Source of the DNA: an uncultured Thermomicrobiales bacterium
Lineage (GTDB): Bacteria; Chloroflexota; Chloroflexia; Thermomicrobiales; UBA6265
DNA: 64,000 bases
Direction: 5' to 3'
Assembly (NCBI GenBank): GCA_902806335.1
Contig: CADCWG010000014.1
Coordinates: forward strand, 1 to 64,000
In this document: one piece after another, positions 48,401-58,134 of the stretch
How the letters are laid out: each line of letters starts with the position of its first letter
Position numbering within the stretch: position 1 is the stretch's first letter
Translations under genes and position numbers: made by a program
The notes under the pieces: generated by a model
What the model was told of the DNA's origin: nothing
Database searches by the model: none
The model's input: only the letters and a program-made list of their open reading frames with translations

Positions 48401-49942
48401 TCATGCGCTGACCCCCGTTCGCGACATAACAAGGGTTATCAGGCCGTAAGCCGGGAAGGGATCGGTGTAGACCCTCGGGCCGTCGGGGACGGCGTCCGCG
48501 TCCCCGGCGACCGGGTCGCGGGTCCGGTTCTCGGCGGCGAAGCCGACCTCGGCCAACTGCGGAAAGCGGGCCAGCAGGGCGACGCCCATCTCGTGGACCA
48601 GGTGCTGGATCGACTCGCTGACGAGGCGGTGGAAGACCGCCCGGCAGAGGTCGCCGACCTGCTCGGCGGGGACGTACCGAGCGTGGTCGTGGCCGAGCGC
48701 GTCGCCGGGGTCGGCGTAGCGCCAGTGGACGTCGAGCAGCACGAAGAGGGGCCGGTCGACGCGGTCGGGGAGGGTGGTGTTGCCGTCGCGGACGAAGCGG
48801 GTGAAGGCGCTGCCCGTCGTCTTGAGCAGCTCGATGCCGACTATTCCGCACCGGTGGGTCCGGACCGAGATCTCGCCGCCGTCGCTGGTCGTCTCCAGCT
48901 CGACGACGCTCCGGTCGCCGTGGCCGCGGGCGTAGAGGACGCCGCTCGTCGCGAAGCCGCCGCCCTCGGTCGGAACCGTGACCGGCGCGAAGGGCAGCTC
49001 CCGCGCCTCCAGCCGGAGGTGACGGAGCTGGGTGTAGGCGGCGCCGAAGCGGCGGGCCAGGTGGGCCAGCAGTGCTTCGAGCGTGGCGCCCTCGAACGCC
49101 AGCGCCTCGCGCAGCACCAGATTCTTGATCGAGTCCGTGGCGACAAGCCCGGCGTTGTCGCCGTGGGTGTAGGCGCGCAGCGGACCGTCGCCGAGGACCT
49201 CGACCGTGACCTCGGCGGCGAGGAGCGTGTTGTCCCGGCTGACGAACGGCGACTCCGGGATCGGCGGCACGCCGTGGAGCGGCGCGGCCCGCACCCGATA
49301 GAGCGGCACGGCGCGCTTGCCGTACGAGATCTGGTACCGCACGGCCGGCCCCGCTTCGCCGCCCTCGTCGGCAGCGGTCGGACTCTGCGCCGGTGATGCC
49401 CCGGCCTCCGATCCGAGGAGATCCTGGAGGCGGTAGCGGGTGATCCTGTCGATTTCCGCCAGCGCCGTCGCGAGTTCCTCGCCCTCGGCGTTCCCCAGGC
49501 GCCGCTCGAGGCCGGCGAGGACGCTGTCCCGGTCGCTCTCTCGGGCGCAGACGACGAACGGGAAGCCGAAGCGCTCGCGGTAGGCGGCGTTGAGGCGGTC
49601 GAAGGTCGCCGCGGCCTCGGGCGCGATCCGGTCGGGCGCGAGGCCGGCCGCGGCCTGCTCCGCTCTGGACGCCGCCGAGACCTCTGCGCTGCGCGCCGCC
49701 CGGCCCGCGAGGTCCGGGTGGGCGCGGACGAGGGAGAGCTGCCGGTCGCGGTCGCCCGCCAGGACGGCCGCCGCGAGGGCGGCGCGCAGGTCCTCGCCGG
49801 ACGCGAAGGGGCGCGCGTCCCAGGCCGCGGCGGCGGCCCAGGTCTGACCCTCGTGGAGTGGCGCGAGCGCCGCCGCGAAGGCGTCCCGGTCGAGGAGGTT
49901 CAGGTCGGCGAGGGTCGGGGTCGAGGATGCGACCGTGGCCAT
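48401..49942 (-). CDS. pucL: Fused OHCU decarboxylase (N-term) and uricase (C-term), PucL-like
   Basis: OHCU decarboxylase part LVRAHPDLAGRAARSAEVSAASRAEQAAAGL...FGFPFVVCARESDRDSVLAGLERRLGN; uricase part YQISYGKRAVPLYRV, YTHGDNAGLVATDSIKNLV, LLKTTGSAFTRFVRD. Confidence 0.95.
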   Translation of the reverse strand: MATVASSTPTLADLNLLDRDAFAAALAPLHEGQTWAAAAAWDARPFASGEDLRAALAAAVLAGDRDRQLSLVRAHPDLAGRAARSAEVSAASRAEQAAAGLAPDRIAPEAAATFDRLNAAYRERFGFPFVVCARESDRDSVLAGLERRLGNAEGEELATALAEIDRITRYRLQDLLGSEAGASPAQSPTAADEGGEAGPAVRYQISYGKRAVPLYRVRAAPLHGVPPIPESPFVSRDNTLLAAEVTVEVLGDGPLRAYTHGDNAGLVATDSIKNLVLREALAFEGATLEALLAHLARRFGAAYTQLRHLRLEARELPFAPVTVPTEGGGFATSGVLYARGHGDRSVVELETTSDGGEISVRTHRCGIVGIELLKTTGSAFTRFVRDGNTTLPDRVDRPLFVLLDVHWRYADPGDALGHDHARYVPAEQVGDLCRAVFHRLVSESIQHLVHEMGVALLARFPQLAEVGFAAENRTRDPVAGDADAVPDGPRVYTDPFPAYGLITLVMSRTGVSA

Positions 49943-50005
49943 GGGTGCCCCCGTCTGCGAGGCGCCGCGACGCGCCCGAGGAGCCGCCCCGCTCGGGGAG
50001 GCGGG

Positions 50006-50077
50006 ATCATACCGGACGGCACCCCGCGGCGTTGACGCACTCCATCCCGCGTCGAGAGCCCTCACGATCGGATCGTG
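50006..50077 (-). promoter_or_regulatory. Candidate promoter/operator region upstream of the purine operon
   Basis: Minus-strand -10-like TATGAT (50006-50011); perfect palindrome CACGATC-G-GATCGTG (50063-50077) in the divergent intergenic region. Confidence 0.45.
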
Positions 50078-50276
50078 CTCGGCGGGGCGGAGTACTGAGG
50101 CCGGGCTCCGCCCGTGTCCCCGTGCGCCGGTTGACGCCGCTGGACCCATGATGAAGGGACGAGTCCCGGCGGAGAGGTCATCGTGACCGCGATCTGACGT
50201 TCCCGTGGCGCCCGCGGCGGCCGCCGTGGCGTCGCGGGCCGGGAGCGGCTAGCATCGCCGCTCCGGCGGCGGGCCG

Positions 50277-51551
50277 GTGGGGATGCGGCGGGGGTGCGGG
50301 GTGGAGGACGGGGAACACGGGGCGATACGGATCGCGCCCGACGAGGTCGCGGGCCCGATCGCCGAGCTGGCGCGGTTCGGCGCCCACGGGGAGACCGGCG
50401 TCTGGCGCACGGTCTACTCCCCGGAGTGGGTCGCCGCCGCCGACTGGTACGCCGCCCAGGCCGAGGCGGCCGGGCTCGCGGTCCGCCGCGACGCCGTCGG
50501 CAACGTCTGGGCGCGTCTGGACGGGACCGAGGACGGCAAGTCGATCGCGACCGGGTCGCACCTCGACTCGCAGCGCCCGGGCGGGCAGTACGACGGCGCG
50601 CTGGGCGCCATCGGCGGCCTCGTCGCCCTGCGCAAGCTTCGCGAGCGCTTCGGCCAGCCGCGGCGGACGCTGGAGGCCGTTGCCCTCTGCGAGGAGGAGG
50701 CGAGCCGCTTCCCGACCGCCAACTTCTGGGGCAGCCGGGCGATCATCGGCCAGATCGCGCCCGGCGACCCGGAGGCGACGATCGGCTACGACGGCGAGAC
50801 GATCGCGGCGGCGATGCGCGCGATCGGGCTCGACCCCGACCGCTGCGGCGAGGCCCGGCGGGACGACCTCGACACGTTCGTCGAGCTCCACATCGAGCAG
50901 GGTCCCCTGCTCGAGCAGCAGGGGCTGCCGGTCGGGGTCGTCTCCGCGATCACGGGCCTGCGCCACTACGCGGTCACGCTCCACGGCACCGCCAACCACG
51001 CCGGCGCCTTCCCGATGGACCTCCGGCGCGACCCGATGGCCGGCGCGGCGGAGATCATCTCCGGCGTCGTCAACACCGCCCACCGGATGGGCCGCCCGGC
51101 CGTGACCACGGTCGGCCGGCTGGCCGTCGAGCCGAACGGCGCGGCGATCGTCCCCGAGCGCGTGACCTTCACGGTCGACGCGCGCCACCCCGACCCCGCC
51201 GCCCGCGCCCGGCTCTACGCCAAGCACGAGGCGCTGATCGCCGAGGTCGCCGCCCGCCGCGACCTCGACGTCTCCTGGGAGATCACCCACGAGCAGGACC
51301 CCTGCGTCTGCGACGCGGCCACGGTGGCGACCCTGGAAGCCGCGGCCCGCGCGCTGGGGGTGCCGTTCACGACCATGACCAGCGGCGCGGTCCACGACAC
51401 CCAGCAGATGGCGGCGGTGGCCAAGGTTGCGATGGTCTTTATCCAGAGCCGCGACGGGCGCAGCCACACCCCGGAGGAGTACTCGTCGCCGGAGCACCTC
51501 GCCGCCGGCGTCGAGGTGCTGACCGAGGCGCTGCGGCGGCTCGCCTACTGA
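50277..51551 (+). CDS. M20-family amidohydrolase, allantoate/ureidoglycolate amidohydrolase- or carbamoylase-like
   Basis: [108 protein letters not shown]. Confidence 0.9.
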   Translation: MGMRRGCGVEDGEHGAIRIAPDEVAGPIAELARFGAHGETGVWRTVYSPEWVAAADWYAAQAEAAGLAVRRDAVGNVWARLDGTEDGKSIATGSHLDSQRPGGQYDGALGAIGGLVALRKLRERFGQPRRTLEAVALCEEEASRFPTANFWGSRAIIGQIAPGDPEATIGYDGETIAAAMRAIGLDPDRCGEARRDDLDTFVELHIEQGPLLEQQGLPVGVVSAITGLRHYAVTLHGTANHAGAFPMDLRRDPMAGAAEIISGVVNTAHRMGRPAVTTVGRLAVEPNGAAIVPERVTFTVDARHPDPAARARLYAKHEALIAEVAARRDLDVSWEITHEQDPCVCDAATVATLEAAARALGVPFTTMTSGAVHDTQQMAAVAKVAMVFIQSRDGRSHTPEEYSSPEHLAAGVEVLTEALRRLAY

Positions 51552-51767
51552 CGTCCGGACGCCATTCCAACCCTATAGCCTCCCGGGGACCGGCGGTCGT
51601 GGAGGCGACGCCGCGGGTCGCCCGAATGGTCCTCCACCGCGCCGTCGCGTCCACCGGGCATGGACCGGCCGTATACTGCGGCGCATCCGAATCTGGCGTC
51701 CCAGAGGAGCCCCCGGCGACGGCGCCGCGGCGTGAGGCAGCGATCGAGCGAAGGAGACCCGGCGACG

Positions 51768-52295
51768 ATGGCGGACACGATGGCGGCCCCGGCGAAGGTG
51801 GCGATCACGCTCACCGTCAACGGCGAGCAGCGGACCGGCCAGGTCGAGCCCCGGACGCTGCTCGTCCACTTTCTGCGCGAGGGGCTCGGCCTGACCGGCG
51901 CCCACGTCGGCTGCGACACCAGCCAGTGCGGCTCCTGCGTGGTCGAGCTCAACGGCGCCAGCGTGAAGAGCTGCACGGTGCTGGCGGTCCAGGCCGACGG
52001 CGCCGAGGTGCTGACGATCGAGGGGCTCGGGCGCGACGGCGCCTACCACCCGATCCAGGAAGGGTTCTGGGAGAAGCACGGGCTCCAGTGCGGGTACTGC
52101 ACCCCGGGCATGATCATGTCGGCCTATGGGCTGCTCAAGCGGAACCCCGACCCCTCCGAGGACGAGATCCGCCACGCCCTCGACGGCAACCTCTGCCGCT
52201 GCACGGGCTACCAGAACATCGTCCGCTCGATCCAGTACGCCGCCCAGCTGATGAAGGACGGCCCCACCGCCCCGGTCGCGACCTCCGCCGACTAG
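51768..52295 (+). CDS. CoxS-like [2Fe-2S] small subunit of a molybdenum hydroxylase
   Basis: [64 protein letters not shown]. Confidence 0.95.
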   Translation: MADTMAAPAKVAITLTVNGEQRTGQVEPRTLLVHFLREGLGLTGAHVGCDTSQCGSCVVELNGASVKSCTVLAVQADGAEVLTIEGLGRDGAYHPIQEGFWEKHGLQCGYCTPGMIMSAYGLLKRNPDPSEDEIRHALDGNLCRCTGYQNIVRSIQYAAQLMKDGPTAPVATSAD

Positions 52296-52359
52296 CCACC
52301 ACGCGCGCCCGCCCTCGGAGGCGGTGCGCCGCATCCCCATGGGACCCTGCGAACACGAA

Positions 52360-52421
52360 CCCGCCGCCGGCGAAGGCGGCGGGCCGCCAGGTGAGCGTCA
52401 CGGCGGGCCACGCCGGCCCGC
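52360..52421 (+). other. Two tandem GC hairpins in the S-L intergenic gap
   Basis: CCCGCCGCC-GGCGAA-GGCGGCGGG (52360-52383) and GCGGGCC-ACGCC-GGCCCGC (52403-52421). Confidence 0.6.
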
Positions 52422-52436
52422 GCAGGAGCCGACCCC

Positions 52437-54863
52437 ATGAGCGCCACCCTCGACGCCGCGGCCCCGGTCAAGCTCGTCGGCCAGCCCCTCAAGCGGCGCG
52501 AAGACCCCCGGCTGATCACCGGCGCCGGCGCGTTCCTCGACGACGTCAGACTGCCCGGGCTCTGTCACCTCGGCGTGGTCCGCTCCCCCTATGGCCATGC
52601 CAGGATCCTGGGCATCGACACCACCCGGGCCGCGGCGATGCCCGGCGTGCTCGGGGTCTTCACCGGCGACGACTTCCTCGACCTCAACCCGCTGCCCTGC
52701 GCCTGGCAGGCCGGCAAAGTCCAGAACAACGTCAACACCCCGCGGGTGCTGGCGGTCGGCGAGGTCCACCACGTCGGCGACCCGGTCGCGGTGGTCGTCG
52801 CCGAGACGCCGTCGCAGGCGGTCGACGCCGCCGAGGCGATCGACGTCGAGTACGAGGAGCTGCCGGTCGTCGTCGACGCCCGCAGGGCGACCGAACCCGG
52901 GGCGCCGCAATTGCACGAGAACGCGCCGAACAACGTGGTGCTGCGCTGGTCGTGCGGCAAGGAGGCGGCCGAGGTCGACGCCGCCCTGGCGGCGGCCGAG
53001 GTTCGGATCGACCAGCCGATCGTCAACCAGCGGCTGCTGCCGACCCCCATGGACACCCGCGGCTCGATCGGGCGCTACGACCCGGGTACGGGGGAGTACA
53101 CCCTCTGGGCCACGTCCCAGGCGCCCCACGTCATGCGGCTGCTGATCGCGGCCTTCGTGATGGGGGTGCCGGAGCAGAACATCCGGGTGATCGCGCCGGA
53201 TGTCGGCGGCGGGTTCGGCCAGAAGATCTTCCTCTACTTCGACATGCCGCTGGTGCTCGCGCTCTCGAAGAAGCTCGGTGGCCGCCCGGTCAAGTTCTAC
53301 GAGGACCGCTCCGAGAACTACCTGAGCGCGACCCACGGCCGCGACCACCTGACCGACGTGGCGATCGGCGCGACCCGCGACGGCCAGATCACCGCGCTCA
53401 AGGTCGACACCCACGCCAACCTGGGCGGCTACCTCTCGACGATCGCGCCGGGCATCCCGACCACCCTCTACGCTCGGATGATCGCCGGCTGCTACAAGAT
53501 CCCCAACATCCGCGTCGACGTCACCGGCGTCTACACCAACACGGCGATGGTCGACGCCTACCGCGGCGCCGGCCGGCCGGAGGCGGCCTTCGTCATCGAG
53601 CGGGTCTGCGACCTGGTCGCCGACGCCACCGGGCTGGACCCGGCCGAAGTGCGGCGGCGGAACTTCATCCAGCCGAGCGACTTCCCGTACGACACCGGGA
53701 TCGGCATGCTGCCCTACGACAGCGGCAACTACGAGCCGACCCTCGACCGCGCGCTCGAGCTCGTCGGCTACGACGACCTCAAGGCGGAGCAGGCCGCGCG
53801 GCGCGCCCGCGGCGACCGCAAGCTGCTCGGGATCGGCCTCTCCTCCTACGTCGAGGTCTGCGGCGTGGCGCCGTCGAAGTGGATCGGGCTGCCCGGCGAG
53901 GGCTGGGGCGCCGGACTCTGGGAGAGCGCGAACGTCAAGGTCCACCTCACCGGCAAGGTCGTGGTCACGACCGGCACGCTGCCGCACGGCCAGGGGCACG
54001 AGACCACCTTCGCCCAGCTCGTCGCCGACGAGCTCGGCGTGCCCTACGACGACATCCAGGTCCGGCACTCCGACACGCTCGGGACCCCCTTCGGCTTCGG
54101 CTCCTACGGCAGCCGGTCGCTCTCGGTCGGCGGCACCGCCATCTACAAGAGCGTCGCCAAGGTGCGGGAGAAGGCGAAGCGACTCGCGGCGCACATGCTG
54201 GAGGCCGCGCCCGAGGACATCGTTTGGGAGGACGGCAAGGCGCACGTCCGGGGCGCGCCGGCCAGCCTGAAGACGCTTGGCGAGATCGCGCTCCAGGCGT
54301 CGGTCGCCTACGATCTCCCGGAGGGCATGGAGCCGTACCTCGACGAGACGACCTACTACGACCCGCCGAACTGCACCTTCCCCTTCGGCACCCACGTCTG
54401 CGTGGTCGAGATCGACCGCGAGACCGGCGCCGTCGAGCCGGTCCGCTACGTCGCCGTCGACGACGTCGGCAACGTGGTCAACCCGCTGATCGTCGACGGC
54501 CAGATCCACGGCGGGATCGCCCAGGGTCTGGCCCAGGCACTGTACGAGGCCGCGGTCTACAGCGACGACGGCGAGCTCGTGACCGGCACGCTCAACGACT
54601 ACGCGATCCCCAAGGCGTCGATGGTGCCGACCTACGAGCTGGACCGGACGGTCACCCCGTCGCCGACCAACCCGATGGGCGTCAAGGGGGCCGGCGAGGC
54701 GGGCACGATCGCCTCGACGCCGGCCGTCGCCAACGCCGTGATCGACGCCGTCTCCCACCTCGGCGTTCGCCACCTCGACATGCCGCTCACGCCCGAGCGC
54801 GTCTGGCGCGCGATGCGTGACGCCGAGCGCTCGGACCCGGGCGTCGCGGCGGCGGCGGACTAG
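52437..54863 (+). CDS. CoxL-like large subunit (form II-type molybdenum hydroxylase)
   Basis: [46 protein letters not shown], active-site loop [32 protein letters not shown]. Confidence 0.94.
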   Translation: MSATLDAAAPVKLVGQPLKRREDPRLITGAGAFLDDVRLPGLCHLGVVRSPYGHARILGIDTTRAAAMPGVLGVFTGDDFLDLNPLPCAWQAGKVQNNVNTPRVLAVGEVHHVGDPVAVVVAETPSQAVDAAEAIDVEYEELPVVVDARRATEPGAPQLHENAPNNVVLRWSCGKEAAEVDAALAAAEVRIDQPIVNQRLLPTPMDTRGSIGRYDPGTGEYTLWATSQAPHVMRLLIAAFVMGVPEQNIRVIAPDVGGGFGQKIFLYFDMPLVLALSKKLGGRPVKFYEDRSENYLSATHGRDHLTDVAIGATRDGQITALKVDTHANLGGYLSTIAPGIPTTLYARMIAGCYKIPNIRVDVTGVYTNTAMVDAYRGAGRPEAAFVIERVCDLVADATGLDPAEVRRRNFIQPSDFPYDTGIGMLPYDSGNYEPTLDRALELVGYDDLKAEQAARRARGDRKLLGIGLSSYVEVCGVAPSKWIGLPGEGWGAGLWESANVKVHLTGKVVVTTGTLPHGQGHETTFAQLVADELGVPYDDIQVRHSDTLGTPFGFGSYGSRSLSVGGTAIYKSVAKVREKAKRLAAHMLEAAPEDIVWEDGKAHVRGAPASLKTLGEIALQASVAYDLPEGMEPYLDETTYYDPPNCTFPFGTHVCVVEIDRETGAVEPVRYVAVDDVGNVVNPLIVDGQIHGGIAQGLAQALYEAAVYSDDGELVTGTLNDYAIPKASMVPTYELDRTVTPSPTNPMGVKGAGEAGTIASTPAVANAVIDAVSHLGVRHLDMPLTPERVWRAMRDAERSDPGVAAAAD

Positions 54864-54946
54864 CGGGTGTGGGTGTCAGCACGGCGCCCCCCTCCCTCCC
54901 TGATTCGTCTCTAGCGTGGCCGCGGGCCAGCGACAGGAGCAAGCGC

Positions 54947-55810
54947 GTGTTTCCGAACCAGTTCGCTTACCACCGCCCGTCGACGCTCGAGGAGGCGGTG
55001 GGCCTGCTCGCCGCCGATCCCGACGCCAAGGTCCTCGCCGGCGGCCACTCGCTGCTGCCGGCGATGAAGCTGCGGCTCGCGGCGCCGGGCGCCCTTGTCG
55101 ACCTCGCCAGCATCGAGGGGCTGCGCGGCATCTCCGCCGACGGGGCGGTGACCATCGGCGCGATGACGACCTACAACCAACTCGTCGACTCGGACGAGCT
55201 GCGCGCGCGGCTGCCGGTGGTGGCCGAGGTGGCCGCCGGCGTGGGCGATCCCCAGGTCCGCTCCCTCGGCACCCTCGGCGGCTCGCTCGCCCACAACGAC
55301 CCCGCGGCGGACTTCACGGCCCTGATGCTCGCGCTCGGCGCCGACGTCACCGCGGTCGGGTCGCAGGGCGAGCGGACCATCCCCGCCGACGAGTTCTTCC
55401 TCGACATCCTGACCACCGCCCTCGGGCCCGACGAGATCCTGACCGCTGTCCGGATCCCGGTCCCGGCCGGCCGGGTCGGGATGGCCTACCAGAAGCACGA
55501 GCACCCGGCCTCGGGCTACGCGGTGGTCGGCATCGCGGCCGTGCTCGCGCTTGGCGACGACGGCACCTGCCGGTCGGCCCGGGTGGCGGTCACCGGCTGC
55601 GCCCCGACCGCCACCCGCGCCGCGGCGGCCGAAGCGGCGCTGGTCGGCCAGGCGCTCACGCCCGAGACCATCGCCGCCGCGGCCCAGGCGGCGCCAGGCG
55701 GCCTCGAGATCACCGGCGACCTCTACGCCTCCGCCGAGTACCGAAGCCACCTCGTGACCGTGGTCGGCCGGCGCGTGCTCGAGCAGGCGGCGGCCCGCGC
55801 CCGGGGCTAG
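54947..55810 (+). CDS. CoxM-like FAD-binding medium subunit
   Basis: FAYHRPSTLEEAVGLLAADPDAKVLAGGHSLLPAMKLRLAAPGALVDLASI, VRSLGTLGGSLAHNDPAADFTA; GTG start. Confidence 0.93.
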   Translation: MFPNQFAYHRPSTLEEAVGLLAADPDAKVLAGGHSLLPAMKLRLAAPGALVDLASIEGLRGISADGAVTIGAMTTYNQLVDSDELRARLPVVAEVAAGVGDPQVRSLGTLGGSLAHNDPAADFTALMLALGADVTAVGSQGERTIPADEFFLDILTTALGPDEILTAVRIPVPAGRVGMAYQKHEHPASGYAVVGIAAVLALGDDGTCRSARVAVTGCAPTATRAAAAEAALVGQALTPETIAAAAQAAPGGLEITGDLYASAEYRSHLVTVVGRRVLEQAAARARG

Positions 55811-55815
55811 CGCGC

Positions 55816-55868
55816 CACCGAGCGGGGGCGGGCGGCGAACTCGGCCCGCCGCCCGCCCCCGCTCGGTG
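55816..55868 (+). terminator. 22-bp perfect hairpin after the coxM-like gene
   Basis: CACCGAGCGGGGGCGGGCGGCG-AACTCGGCC-CGCCGCCCGCCCCCGCTCGGTG; no T-tract. Confidence 0.75.
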
Positions 55869-55907
55869 TGAGATCGGTCCCGTCGGGGGCCGGGACGGAG
55901 CCCGCCC

Positions 55908-57134
55908 GTGACGGAAGCCTTGCCCGTGGGGACGGCGCCGATCTTCCACGACCCCTACCCCGAGTACCACGCGATGCGGGCGGAGGCTCCGCTCCGCTAC
56001 GAGCCGGGCTGGAACGGGTGGTCGGCGACCGGCTACCGCGAGGTCGCCGCGCTGCTGCGGGAGCCCCGGCTGAAGGCCGACCGCTCCGAGCTCTTCTTCG
56101 ACCACCTGGACGACGCTCGGCGGGCGGCGCTCGAGCCGCTCGCCCGCGCCCACGCCGGGATGATGCTCTTCGCGGACCCACCCCGGCATACCCGCCTCCG
56201 TGGGCTGGTCAACCGTGCCTTCACCCCGCGGGTGGTCGATGCGCTCCGCGGGCGCGTCCAGGCCGTGATCGATGGCCTGCTGGACGCGGTCGTCCCGGCG
56301 GGCAGGATGGACGTGGTCGCCGACCTGGCCTATCCCCTGCCCACGGTCGTGATCGCCGAACTGCTCGGCGTGCCGGCCGCGGACCGCGACCTCCTCAAGG
56401 CGTGGTCGGACGACTTCGCCGCGTTCATCGGCGGGCAGGCGGGGGCGCCGGAGATCGCCGAGCGCGCCAACGCCAGCGTCGTCGCCTGGACGTCCTACTT
56501 CCATGCGGTCGTCGAGGAACGTCGCCGGGCGCCGGGGCCGGACCTGATCAGCGCCCTCCTGGCGGCGAGCGAGCGCGGTGACGTGCTCGACGAGGACGAA
56601 CTCGTCGCCACGGCGCTGCTGGTGCTGGTCGCCGGCCACGAGACGACGACCAACCTGATCGGCAACGGGCTGCTCGCGCTGCTCCACCAGCCCAACCAGC
56701 TCGCCCTCGTCCGCGACGACCCCGCCCTCCTCCGCGGTGCGGTCGAGGAGCTGCTCCGGTACGACAGCCCGGTCCAGGTCACCTCGCGGATGGCCGGGGA
56801 GGACTTCGCCTGGGAGGGCCACGGGTTCCGGGCCGGCCAGTTCGTCGACCTCTGGCTGGGGGCGGCCAACCGGGACCCGGCCCAGTTCCCGAACCCAGAC
56901 CGGCTCGACGTGCGGCGCGAGGAGGTCCGGCACCTCGCGTTCGGCTACGGGGCGCACTTCTGCGTCGGCGCGCCGCTGGCCCGGCTGGAAGGGCAGATGG
57001 CGCTCGGGACGCTGCTGCGCCGTTGCCCGGACGTCGCCCTCGACGCGGCCTCGGACGCGCTGACCCACCACGAGACGACGGTCTTCCGGGCGCTCCGGTC
57101 GCTGCCGGTCGTGTTCACCCCGCCCACCGGCTGA
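55908..57134 (+). CDS. Cytochrome P450
   Basis: I-helix LVLVAGHETTTNLIGNG, EELLRYDSPVQ (ExxR), heme loop HLAFGYGAHFCVGAPLARLE. Confidence 0.97.
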   Translation: MTEALPVGTAPIFHDPYPEYHAMRAEAPLRYEPGWNGWSATGYREVAALLREPRLKADRSELFFDHLDDARRAALEPLARAHAGMMLFADPPRHTRLRGLVNRAFTPRVVDALRGRVQAVIDGLLDAVVPAGRMDVVADLAYPLPTVVIAELLGVPAADRDLLKAWSDDFAAFIGGQAGAPEIAERANASVVAWTSYFHAVVEERRRAPGPDLISALLAASERGDVLDEDELVATALLVLVAGHETTTNLIGNGLLALLHQPNQLALVRDDPALLRGAVEELLRYDSPVQVTSRMAGEDFAWEGHGFRAGQFVDLWLGAANRDPAQFPNPDRLDVRREEVRHLAFGYGAHFCVGAPLARLEGQMALGTLLRRCPDVALDAASDALTHHETTVFRALRSLPVVFTPPTG

Positions 57135-57145
57135 CCGCCGGCCCA

Positions 57146-57167
57146 GGCGCGGCGCGCTCGCCGCGCC
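57146..57167 (+). terminator. 9-bp perfect hairpin downstream of P450
   Basis: GGCGCGGCG-CGCT-CGCCGCGCC, 11 nt after the stop; no T-tract. Confidence 0.5.
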
Positions 57168-57273
57168 AATCCGTTCCGGAAGGGTCTGCGGACGGCGAAC
57201 CGAGATGGCCGGGGTCGAGTCGCCGCGCGTCGTCGCGCCCGTGCCGGGCGGCGGACCACACGCGGGTTGGGCA

Positions 57274-57954
57274 CTAGCCGGCGGCGAGGCCGGCGATGAT
57301 CTGCGCCGGGGAGTCGGTGCAGAGCACCGAGCAGCCGTGGAGACGGGCGAGGCGGGCGTCCTCGACCCGGTTCACGGTCCAGACCGCAAGGTCGAGGTCG
57401 GCGGCGAAGCAGCGCCGGGCCACCTCGGGCGTGACCGCCTGGCCGGGCAGCGAGAGGGTCGTCGCCTCGACCTCGGCGCAGAGCGCGAACGCCTCGTCCG
57501 AGGGCTGGACGGCGACCAGCCAGAGCTCGGCATTCGGGGCCGCGCCGCGGGCGGAGCGCAGGGTACCGTGGTCCGACGAGGCGAGCGCCCAGTTGGCCTG
57601 CGGGTAGCGCGCCAGCGCGGCGAGGACGGGCCGCTCGGCGCCCTCCTGCTTGACCTCGACCGCGAGCAGAACCTGCCCGGCGAGGAGGTCGAGCGCCGCC
57701 GTCAGGGTCGGCACCCGTTCGCCCTGGCCGGCGTCGAGGGCCGCGATCCGATCGAGCGGCAGCTGGTCGACGTCACCCCAACCGTCCGTGGTCCGCGCCA
57801 GCTCGCGGTCGCGGATGACGACGGGGACGCCGTCGGCGGTGAGGCGCACGTCGAGGGTCACCCCATCCGCGCCGTCGCTCACGGCCCGGGCGAAGGCGAG
57901 GAGGGTGTTCTCGGGCGCGACCGCGGAGGAGCCGCGGTGGGCGTAGACCAGCAC
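57274..57954 (-). CDS. Glycerophosphodiester phosphodiesterase (GDPD)
   Basis: VYAHRGSSAVAPENTLLAFARAVSDGADGVTLDVRLTADGVPVVIRDRELARTTDGWG; ...VWTVNRVEDARLARLHGCSVLCTDSPAQII; start uncertain. Confidence 0.9.
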   Translation of the reverse strand: MLVYAHRGSSAVAPENTLLAFARAVSDGADGVTLDVRLTADGVPVVIRDRELARTTDGWGDVDQLPLDRIAALDAGQGERVPTLTAALDLLAGQVLLAVEVKQEGAERPVLAALARYPQANWALASSDHGTLRSARGAAPNAELWLVAVQPSDEAFALCAEVEATTLSLPGQAVTPEVARRCFAADLDLAVWTVNRVEDARLARLHGCSVLCTDSPAQIIAGLAAG

Positions 57955-58075
57955 GTCGGTGCTCCTGTCCGTCTGGCGAGGCGGCCGTGCCGCTGAAGGC
58001 TCGGCGTCGGCGATTGTAGGGTCCGCCGGAGGGGAGGGTGACGGCCCGGACAACGCCGACCGGAGCGGCTCTTTG

Positions 58076-58119
58076 TTGACATGATCTGTATCAATGTTTA
58101 TCATGGCGACGGTACAGAT
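58076..58119 (+). promoter_or_regulatory. hspR-clpB promoter with overlapping inverted repeats
   Basis: TTGACA (58076-58081)-N17-TATCAT (58099-58104); CATGAT-N14-ATCATG (58080-58105); ATCTGTA-N22-TACAGAT (58084-58119). Confidence 0.8.
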
Positions 58120-58134
58120 TGTGGAGGCAGCGGT

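Noticed and set aside
48426-48439. Palindrome ATAAC-AAGG-GTTAT
   Set aside because: Lies in the 3' coding end of the uricase domain (ITLVMSRTGVSA), so it is not an intergenic operator.
52398-54773. 791-aa minus-strand ORF opposite the CoxL-like gene and the overlapping 1508-aa plus-strand frame 50294-54820
   Set aside because: Composition-driven open frames (Arg/Pro/Gly-rich); the overlapping real genes have family motifs.
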